A DNA stretch of 40,439 nucleotides, from assembly GCA_026415505.1 (NCBI GenBank), contig JAOAGY010000037.1, positions 1 through 40,439 of the forward strand. Direction: 5' to 3'. The stretch is from Chlorobiota bacterium. GTDB lineage: Bacteria; Bacteroidota; Ignavibacteria; Kapaibacteriales; NICIL-2. The notes below the pieces were generated by a model. That model had not been told where the DNA came from, searched no databases, and worked only from the letters and a program-made list of their open reading frames with translations. Positions 34,314 through 40,439 of the stretch are shown piece after piece (within the stretch, counting starts at the first letter, position 1; every line of letters begins with the position of its first letter). The position numbers were made by a program, and so were the translations under genes.

Positions 34314-35623
34314 TACGTTCCGCTCGAATTGTTTGGAATAGGAGTAAGCTGGAGAAATTTGTCTCGCAACGCGTACGAACGAGAACAGTCCACCGCAACA
34401 TAGCCCGTTCGAATCAAATGCGCATTGACAAACGTTCTGTTTTTCAAGTGCACATAGGCAAGCAGGTTGCCCTCGTTGTCGTACTTGTCTCTATCAAAGC
34501 GCAAGAAGACTCGCTTTCCTTTGGTAAGTTCGCACAGAAACTTCATCGCATTGGAAGGGTCAGGGACAACATCGGAGATACCAATCAAACGAACCACGAC
34601 ACCCGTGTCAAGCAAAATCTTTGACGGGGAGAGAACTGCTGTGACGCGGAATAAATCCTCCGTTCCCTTGTTTGCGTTCGCTGTTATAGTCGAGCCGAAG
34701 GGTAGTGCGCGAGGATCGACTTTTTTGTCGAGCCTGTGCGGATCGCGAAAACGATATGGTAACCGAGCAATTTCCTCCTCGAAATCAATATCAACATCGA
34801 GTCGCGATACAAACTCTACTGTCGCATCGTCGAACATGCTGCTGTTGCCGACACCAAGTTTGTGCCGGATAATCGGGAGAAATTCCGAATTGATTTCATA
34901 ACCAATGGAATTTCTTCCGAGATTTTTCGCCGCAAGCGATGTTGTGCCGCTCCCCAAAAACGGATCGAGTACCGTCTCACCGATAAACGAAAACATTCGT
35001 ATCAAACGACGTGGCAGCTCCTCAGGGAACATCGCAATATGTTTATCCTGTTTTTCCCCGTTGAACTGCCAGTGACCTGCGAAATACGTATTCCATTCCT
35101 CCGGGGTCAACTTCGATCGTTCCTTGACATCAACGCTGACCTTTGGAGGAATTCCGAGCTTTTTGAAAATCAAGATAAACTCGTAATCGAGCTTGATTAT
35201 ACCGTTGCGCGGATAGGGGAACGATCCCATTATGCTTGCACCACCGGTGGTGTTCATGGTTGTCACTTTCTGCCAGATGATCGCACCCATGTAATCCATT
35301 CCGAGCGTTTCACAGAACCTGATGATTTCGGTCCGTATCGGAATGACCTTGTAGCGACCATAGTACACCGATCGTGCAAACTGGTCGCCAATGTTGATGC
35401 ACAGGCGACATCCAGGATGAAGAACCCTATAGCACTCCTTCCATACCAGGTTCAGATGGTTGATATAATCTTCGTACGAGTCATGGAAGCCAATTTGATT
35501 CTCACATCCATAATCTTTCAACTGCCAGTACGGGGGCGAAGTGACAATCAGATGCACCGATTCATCTGGTACATCCTGCATTTTCCGCGAATCACCGATA
35601 ATAATTGTGTGGCGGGTAGTCAT
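34313..35623 (-). CDS. Beta-class DNA methyltransferase with degenerate SNase-like C-terminal domain
   Basis: 436 aa from the ATG at 35623, chosen for GGAG 6 nt upstream; an in-frame ATG at 35641 is possible. Motif IV TSPPYW (28-33) comes before motif I DPFLGSGTT (220-228), the order of beta-class amino-methyltransferases. SPPY suggests N4-cytosine or N6-adenine methylation. The target-recognition part should be between them. Residues about 325-425 resemble a staphylococcal-nuclease OB-fold (VVVRLIGIS, KGKRVFLRFDRDKYDNEGNLLAYVHL, VNAHLIRTGYVAVD). The nuclease residues look lost: DGDT is SPSK, D-x-P-E is SDVV, and the Arg of the D-YGR-LAY segment is Asn. It therefore likely binds nucleic acid or protein rather than cutting. 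It should protect the host from the endonuclease encoded next. Confidence 0.88.
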   Translation of the reverse strand: MTTRHTIIIGDSRKMQDVPDESVHLIVTSPPYWQLKDYGCENQIGFHDSYEDYINHLNLVWKECYRVLHPGCRLCINIGDQFARSVYYGRYKVIPIRTEIIRFCETLGMDYMGAIIWQKVTTMNTTGGASIMGSFPYPRNGIIKLDYEFILIFKKLGIPPKVSVDVKERSKLTPEEWNTYFAGHWQFNGEKQDKHIAMFPEELPRRLIRMFSFIGETVLDPFLGSGTTSLAAKNLGRNSIGYEINSEFLPIIRHKLGVGNSSMFDDATVEFVSRLDVDIDFEEEIARLPYRFRDPHRLDKKVDPRALPFGSTITANANKGTEDLFRVTAVLSPSKILLDTGVVVRLIGISDVVPDPSNAMKFLCELTKGKRVFLRFDRDKYDNEGNLLAYVHLKNRTFVNAHLIRTGYVAVDCSRSYALRDKFLQLTPIPNNSSGT

Positions 35624-35652
35624 CGCTGGCTCCGACTGCATAGCATCGGCTA

Positions 35653-35660
35653 CAAAACTA
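35653..35660 (-). promoter_or_regulatory. -7 element for the restriction-modification genes
   Basis: The minus strand reads TAGTTTTG, matching TAnnTTTG, 29 bp before the methyltransferase ATG at 35623. It lies inside the insert, so the cassette seems to carry its own promoter. Confidence 0.45.
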
Positions 35661-35690
35661 CTGAACAAACACAAGGCTCAGCATAGCGCC

Positions 35691-35756
35691 GGCTTGCGCG
35701 AATCGCACCCGCACGATGTGATCATCACCAAAGAGTCGCCGAATTACTTCGGGTGA
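35691..35756 (+). repeat. 66-bp direct repeat, copy 2 (detached guaB 3' end)
   Basis: A perfect copy of the end of guaB including its TGA, without the rest of the gene and not translated in any sensible frame. Seven bases separate it from the stop of the convergent E1 gene, so this copy marks the original junction behind guaB. Confidence 0.97.
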
Positions 35757-35763
35757 AAAACGC

Positions 35764-37938
35764 TCACCACCGCACAACGTCGCGCACCGCTCCGACGATG
35801 TCCTCGACGCTGAGCAATATGGCGTTCTCCAGCGGCTTGGCAAAGCCCACCGGACAATCCTTCGATGCCACACGCCTGACCGGCGCATCAAGCCAGCGGA
35901 AACATTCGTCTTGAATCGTCGAAGCGACCTCACCGCCGAAGCCACCCGTCAAGTAGTGCTCGTGCGCGACCACAGCGCGTCCGGTTCGCTTGACCGATTC
36001 GCACACCCGATCGCGGTCCCACGGTCGCAGCGAGCGCAGGTCGATCACCTCCACCTCGATGCCTTCCGATGCCAGTTGCTCGGCTGCCTTGAGCGACCAG
36101 TGCAGCGCGTTGCCATACGAAACGAGCGTGACGTCCCGACCCGGACGCCGCAGCCGCGCCTTGCCAAACGGAATCAGGTAATCGTCCGGCGGCGTCGGTG
36201 CACTCGTGGGACGGTAGTTGTAGAGAAACTTCGGCTCGATGTACATCGTCACGCCCTGCGAACGAATCGCCGTCCGCATCAAACCGATAGCGTCGTCGGC
36301 AAATGCCGGACACACCACCCGAATACCCGGCAAATGTGCGAACACCGCATCCAAACACTGCGAGTGATACAGTCCGCCCTGGATGTAACCGCCGCTTGCC
36401 AGCCGAATGACGATGTTCGGCGTGAATTGCCCGCGTGTGCGCCAATAGTCGTGCGAGCACTCGATGAGCTGCTCCATCGCAGGCCAGAAGTAGTCGGCAA
36501 ACTCCGCACCCTCGATGACCACGCGAATGTCATCCCGATAGCGGCAGAATCCGTTCGCAGTGCCGACGATGTAGTCTTCGGCGATCGGCGCGTTGAAAAT
36601 GCGCTCGTTGCCGAACTCATCGAGCATGCCTTTGACGACGTTGAAAATCCCTTGCTTGTTCTTCGAGGCGACGTCTTGTCCCCACAGGAACGTGTGCGGA
36701 TTCCGTCGGAACTCCTGTTTGAGTGCATAATTGATGCCCTCGCGCAGCGTCAGCATCGGTGCCGACGGATCGAAGACGGCTCGTTCCTCGCTCGGGTCGT
36801 CGTAGCCGATGATCGCCGGCGGCACGATGAACTCTTTCCACGACTGCGGATCGGGATCGGCGGCAGCTTCGGCTTGCTCGGCTGCACGCGCGATTTCCGC
36901 CATGTTCTCTTGTTCGATCGCTGCAAGCTCTTCTTCGGTGGCGATGCCTTCTTCCAGAATCCGCTGGCGGAACACCTTGAGCGGATCGCGTGCCTTCATC
37001 GCTTCGATCTCTTCCTTGCTGCGATAGAGCTCGTGGTTGTCCGAGTTCGAATGCGAGCCGATGCGGTCGCAATCGGCATGCACCATCGCCGGTCCGGCAC
37101 CCGAGAGCACGTACTCGGCGGCACGTTTCATCGCGCGGTACGAATCGAACACGTCGCGTCCATCGCACTTGACAATGAGCAGATGGCGAAAGCCGACGAA
37201 ATTGTCCGACACGTCCGGGTTGGCTGTCTGCTCTTCGACCGGCACCGAGATGCCATACTTGTTGTTTTGGATGACGAAAATCACCGGCAATCGCTCGCGC
37301 GAGGCGCCGTTGACGGCTTCGTAGAAGTACCCTTCCGCGCACGCCGATTCGCCACCGGAGTAGATGACCAGCTCGTCGCCCTTGTACTTTTTGATCGCGC
37401 GTGCCGTGCCGGCGGCATGTTGGGCGTGATTGCCCGTGCACGAGCTGACGTTCTGAATGCGGATCGATGGCTTGGCGAAGTGATTGCTCATGTGCCGCCC
37501 GCCACCGGCGACATCGGCATCTTTGCTCAAACCGTTCAAGATGATCTCGTAGGGCGTGATCCCCGCCGATAGCGCCGTGATCAAGTCGCGGTAGTACGGG
37601 AACAGAAAATCCTTGCCCGCACGGAAAATTTGCCCGATGGCGATCTGAATGCCGTCGTGACCGGCGCACGGCGCATGGTACGACCAGCCTTTCGCCATTT
37701 TCAGGTACGTCGCTGCTTTCTCGTCGAGCTTGCGACCGAGGTGATCGAGTTTGTACCACCGCAGAATCGTCTCGCGATCGAATCCGGTAAAATCGAATCG
37801 CGAACGCACAAAACCTTGTTCGTTTGCCGGCGCGCCATTGGCGGCATCGGCGAGGGGCGAGGAAGCAGTTTTCTCGCCCTTCGCCGGTGATGTAGCCTTC
37901 GGAACAGCCTTCTTCGACTTCGATGAACGACTCGGCAT
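35764..37938 (-). CDS. Fused E1 alpha/beta 2-oxoacid dehydrogenase (branched-chain type)
   Basis: 724 aa from the ATG at 37938 (MPSRSSKSKK), 22 bp after ilvE. A basic, Ala/Lys-rich N-terminus of about 45 residues is followed by the E1-alpha part (to about 360) and the E1-beta part (about 395-724). Alpha features: thiamine-diphosphate region YSGGESACAEGYFYEA...NNKYGIS, where GGE stands for the usual GDG, and the phosphorylation-loop-like DRIGSHSNSDNHELYR, close to branched-chain E1-alpha. Beta features: RIFNAPIAEDYIVG, EGAEFADYFWPA, SGGYIQGGLYHSQ. With E2 and E3 it would decarboxylate branched-chain 2-oxoacids (or pyruvate) to acyl-CoA. The adjacent aminotransferase supports branched-chain substrates. 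Single-chain E1 fusions are known in Bacteroidota and relatives. Confidence 0.92.
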   Translation of the reverse strand: MPSRSSKSKKAVPKATSPAKGEKTASSPLADAANGAPANEQGFVRSRFDFTGFDRETILRWYKLDHLGRKLDEKAATYLKMAKGWSYHAPCAGHDGIQIAIGQIFRAGKDFLFPYYRDLITALSAGITPYEIILNGLSKDADVAGGGRHMSNHFAKPSIRIQNVSSCTGNHAQHAAGTARAIKKYKGDELVIYSGGESACAEGYFYEAVNGASRERLPVIFVIQNNKYGISVPVEEQTANPDVSDNFVGFRHLLIVKCDGRDVFDSYRAMKRAAEYVLSGAGPAMVHADCDRIGSHSNSDNHELYRSKEEIEAMKARDPLKVFRQRILEEGIATEEELAAIEQENMAEIARAAEQAEAAADPDPQSWKEFIVPPAIIGYDDPSEERAVFDPSAPMLTLREGINYALKQEFRRNPHTFLWGQDVASKNKQGIFNVVKGMLDEFGNERIFNAPIAEDYIVGTANGFCRYRDDIRVVIEGAEFADYFWPAMEQLIECSHDYWRTRGQFTPNIVIRLASGGYIQGGLYHSQCLDAVFAHLPGIRVVCPAFADDAIGLMRTAIRSQGVTMYIEPKFLYNYRPTSAPTPPDDYLIPFGKARLRRPGRDVTLVSYGNALHWSLKAAEQLASEGIEVEVIDLRSLRPWDRDRVCESVKRTGRAVVAHEHYLTGGFGGEVASTIQDECFRWLDAPVRRVASKDCPVGFAKPLENAILLSVEDIVGAVRDVVRW

Positions 37939-37960
37939 AGTCGTAACGACACAGAAAATG

Positions 37961-38941
37961 TTACTTGCTGTCGAGAGAGGGAGAAACACGCCGCGCTTTC
38001 TTTGTGGAGCGTTTCCGTGGTTCATTGACGAACGTCAGCCAACCGTATGGATCATCGCCGTCGCGAACGACCGCCAAAAAGCGCTCGACGATCGTGCGCG
38101 TGACCGGTCCGACCGTGCCTGAACCGATCGTGATGCGGTCGATCGTGCGAACCGGCGTGATCTCGGCAGCCGTACCGGTCAAGAATACTTCGTCGGCGAC
38201 GTAGAGCATCGCGCGCGGGATGACCTGCTCGACGATCGGAATGCCTGCATCGCGTGCCAGTTGGAACACCGTCGCCCGTGTGATGCCCGGTAGAATCGAG
38301 GCAGCAATTGGCGGCGTGTAGAGCACACCGTCGCGAACGAGAAAGACATTTTCGCCGCTGCCTTCGCTCAAATTGCCATGGGCATCGAGTGTGAGTCCTT
38401 CGTCGTAGCCATGCCGCAATGCTTCGATGCGGACAAGCTGCGAGTTCATGTAGTTAGCTGCGGCTTTTGCAACGGTCGGGAGTGTGTTGCCGTGCAACCG
38501 CATCCACGACGATACGCATACGTCCACACCGCGCTCGAGCGGATCACCGCCCAAGTACCGTCCCCACTTCCATGCAGCGATGGCAACCTCGACCGGACAG
38601 CCGAAGGGTGTCACACCCATTTCGCCGTAGCCGCGGAAGACGATCGGGCGAATGTACCCCTCGCGCAATTCGTTGCGACGGAGCAGCTCGATCGTCGCCT
38701 CAGCCAACTGCTCGGTCGAGTATGGCAAATCGGTGTAGTAAATCTTGCACGAGTCGTGCAGTCGCCGCATGTGGTCGTGCAAACGGAAGACCGCGGTGCC
38801 GCGCCGAGTCCGGTAGGCACGGATGCCCTCGAACCAACTGGAGCCGTAGTGCAACGCATGCGACAGCACGTGCACCTGCGCTTTGTCCCACGGCACGAAG
38901 CGTCCGTTCATCCAGATCAGTCGCGTTTTGGGAATGGGCAT
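37961..38941 (-). CDS. ilvE: Branched-chain amino acid aminotransferase
   Basis: 326 aa, ATG at 38941 with GGAG 7 nt upstream. A class IV aminotransferase: N-terminal WMNGRFVPWDKAQVHVLSHALHYGSSWFEGIRAY, the pyridoxal-phosphate Lys in LPTVAKAAANYMNS, and the cofactor-phosphate site LSEGSGENVFLVRDG with Glu and Asn. The last 20 residues are a basic tail. It interconverts Leu, Ile and Val with their 2-oxoacids, which the next gene product would oxidise, so the pair could feed branched-chain acyl-CoA primers for fatty acids or degrade these amino acids. It starts 33 bp after the gatB stop. Confidence 0.95.
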   Translation of the reverse strand: MPIPKTRLIWMNGRFVPWDKAQVHVLSHALHYGSSWFEGIRAYRTRRGTAVFRLHDHMRRLHDSCKIYYTDLPYSTEQLAEATIELLRRNELREGYIRPIVFRGYGEMGVTPFGCPVEVAIAAWKWGRYLGGDPLERGVDVCVSSWMRLHGNTLPTVAKAAANYMNSQLVRIEALRHGYDEGLTLDAHGNLSEGSGENVFLVRDGVLYTPPIAASILPGITRATVFQLARDAGIPIVEQVIPRAMLYVADEVFLTGTAAEITPVRTIDRITIGSGTVGPVTRTIVERFLAVVRDGDDPYGWLTFVNEPRKRSTKKARRVSPSLDSK

Positions 38942-38974
38942 TGGGCAGCTCCAATTGGTGATACACGCTCTGTC

Positions 38975-40439
38975 CTACCGCGGCACGCCGTCCGACGCAC
39001 CGAGTCGCTCCAAGAGCAACTGGCGCACGAGTGTCGGATTGGCTTTGCCTTCGGAATACTTCATCACTTGCCCGACGAGAAAACCGAGCACGTTGGTTTT
39101 GCCGTTGCGCCATTTTTCGATCGTGTCGGGATTCTCTTCGAGCGCGCGCTCGACCAGTTGCTCGATCAGTGCAGTGTCGGACACTTGCACCATGCCACGC
39201 TCAGCCACCAGCGACCGAGGCGAGGCAGAATTGCCGAGCATTTCGGCGAAGAGTTCTTTGGCGATGCGGCTGTTGATTGTCTGCGTCGCTTGCAATTCGA
39301 CCAGCTCGGCGAGCCGCTCCGGACCGATGGGGAAGTCCGCAATACCGATTTTTTGTTCGCCGATCACGCGGAGCACGTCGGTCATGATCCAATTGCTGAC
39401 GAGCTTGAAGCGGTCGGGCGTGCGAGTCGGCAGCAACTCGCACGCTCGCTCGAAATAATCGGCAACGGGGCGCTCGGCAACCAAGACGCCCGCATCGTAG
39501 GCAGGTATGCCGTACTGCTCTTGCAATCGGCGCTTGCGAGCCAGCGGCAATTCGGGCAGCTCGCGGCGAACACGCTCGATCCATTCGTCGGTGACGACCA
39601 CCGGTACCAGGTCCGGTTCGGGGAAGTAGCGGTAGTCGTGCGCCAGTTCTTTCGTGCGCATTGGACGTGTCCGCTGGGCTGCAGCGTCCCACATGCGCGT
39701 TTCCTGGGCGACGCTGCCACCGCTTTCGATGACGGCGATCTGACGCTCGATTTCGTAGGCGAGTGCTTTTTCGAGATTGCGGAACGAGTTGAGATTTTTC
39801 ACTTCGGTTTTCGTGCCGAACCGGTCCGAACCGCGCGGGCGCACCGAGACGTTCGCATCGCAGCGGAGCGAACCTTCTTCCATGTTCCCGTCGCAGATGC
39901 CCAAATAGACGACGATTTGCCGAATCGTTTGCAGATACAGCGCTGCTTCGCGCGGCGAACGAATGTCCGGCTCCGAGACGATCTCGATGAGCGGCACGCC
40001 GCAGCGATTGAGGTCCACGAGCGTGTCGATATCGAGGTCGTGGATGGATTTGCCGGCATCTTCTTCCATGTGGATGCGCGTGATGCCGATGCGTTTGGTC
40101 GAGCCGTCGTCGAGTTCGATTTCGACCGCGCCGCCGTAGCAGATGGGATCGTCGTACTGCGAAATCTGGTAGCCTTTCGGCAGGTCGGGGTAGAAGTAGT
40201 TTTTCCGGGCAAAACGGGAGCGCTGGCGAATCGTGCAGCCGGTCGCCAATCCCATGCGGAGCGTCATTTCGACCACCTGCCGATTGAGCACGGGCAGTGC
40301 GCCGGGATGACCCAAGCACACCGGACAAACGTTCGTGTTCGGTGCTGCGCCGTATTGGGTCGAACACCGGCAGAACGCTTTCGTCGCCGTCAGCAGTTGG
40401 GCGTGGACTTCCAGCCCGATGACAGCTTCGTATTCGGTT
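38975..40439 (-). CDS. gatB: Asp/Glu-tRNA amidotransferase subunit B (5' end outside the window)
   Basis: 487 codons are in the window; the first few residues lie beyond the right edge. The frame begins [15 protein letters not shown] and continues with [27 protein letters not shown], the zinc-binding Cys signature of GatB, then [33 protein letters not shown], and the tail domain ([26 protein letters not shown]). In the GatCAB complex it helps amidate mischarged Glu-tRNA(Gln) or Asp-tRNA(Asn). The stop is 33 bp before ilvE, so the three genes gatB-ilvE-E1 may be co-transcribed. Confidence 0.98.
   Translation of the reverse strand, partial: TEYEAVIGLEVHAQLLTATKAFCRCSTQYGAAPNTNVCPVCLGHPGALPVLNRQVVEMTLRMGLATGCTIRQRSRFARKNYFYPDLPKGYQISQYDDPICYGGAVEIELDDGSTKRIGITRIHMEEDAGKSIHDLDIDTLVDLNRCGVPLIEIVSEPDIRSPREAALYLQTIRQIVVYLGICDGNMEEGSLRCDANVSVRPRGSDRFGTKTEVKNLNSFRNLEKALAYEIERQIAVIESGGSVAQETRMWDAAAQRTRPMRTKELAHDYRYFPEPDLVPVVVTDEWIERVRRELPELPLARKRRLQEQYGIPAYDAGVLVAERPVADYFERACELLPTRTPDRFKLVSNWIMTDVLRVIGEQKIGIADFPIGPERLAELVELQATQTINSRIAKELFAEMLGNSASPRSLVAERGMVQVSDTALIEQLVERALEENPDTIEKWRNGKTNVLGFLVGQVMKYSEGKANPTLVRQLLLERLGASDGVPR

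Larger units (their letters stand above)
33690..35756. mobile_element. Restriction-modification insert at the guaB 3' end
   Basis: A 2067-bp segment (counting one repeat copy) sits between two perfect 66-bp copies of the guaB 3' end. It holds only a methyltransferase and an endonuclease gene on the minus strand, with their own promoter element, and is visibly more AT-rich than guaB and the E1 gene beside it. No integrase, transposase or terminal inverted repeats are seen. The layout fits either insertion with a long target duplication, as described for restriction-modification units in Helicobacter and Neisseria, or an island using the guaB end as attachment site with the recombinase supplied elsewhere. 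Confidence 0.85.

Noticed and set aside
33690-35690. Insertion sequence or prophage remnant as the source of the guaB duplication
   Set aside because: No transposase, integrase or terminal inverted repeats are visible in the insert, and 66 bp is far longer than IS target duplications.

Overview
The window reads as a piece of a chromosome from a Gram-negative bacterium of the Bacteroidota/Chlorobiota side of the tree, most likely a Chlorobiota/Ignavibacteria/'Kapabacteria'-like lineage. This assignment is inference. It rests on exported proteins ending in type IX secretion (T9SS) sorting domains, a TonB-dependent receptor, atpD-atpC standing apart from the other ATP synthase genes, a fused E1 alpha/beta 2-oxoacid dehydrogenase, rare Shine-Dalgarno sites, and repeated TAnnTTTG promoter elements. 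Most genes lie on the minus strand; only a GT2 glycosyltransferase and guaB are on the plus strand.

Left part (1-7.0 kb): the edge of a CRISPR array (1-141) stops 12 bp from a NeuD/PglD-like acyltransferase gene. Next come GT9 and GT4 glycosyltransferases and a TonB-dependent receptor. The gaps between them hold three dense arrays (about 23 units) of two related hairpin repeats.

Middle (7.0-16.5 kb): a PHB-depolymerase-type esterase, katG, a divergently transcribed GT2 glycosyltransferase, then a compact minus-strand run atpD-atpC-DCC oxidoreductase-SAM methyltransferase-heme A synthase. Two small unknown genes that overlap by 4 bp precede it.

Surface-protein block (16.5-31 kb): five consecutive exported proteins. 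Three have clear T9SS-type C-termini and two have related, weaker ones. One is dockerin-like, two have cohesin-like N-termini, and one is a 2361-residue protein carrying Chlamydia-Pmp-like GGA(I/L/V) and FxxN repeats. A membrane-anchored TPR protein and tRNA-Arg(CCG) lie just upstream.

Right part (32-40.4 kb): guaB, then a 2.07-kb AT-richer insert carrying a two-gene restriction-modification system. The insert consists of a beta-class DNA methyltransferase with a degenerate C-terminal staphylococcal-nuclease-like domain, and an MjaI-family-like endonuclease. It is bounded by two perfect 66-bp copies of the guaB 3' end and carries no recombinase, which is the most striking structure in the window. 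A gatB-ilvE-E1 (branched-chain type) run follows, with gatB cut by the window edge.

The recurring TAnnTTTG sites lie in front of neuD-like, katG, GT2, atpD, the small-gene pair, tRNA-Arg and the methyltransferase, and give a consistent picture of the housekeeping promoter.
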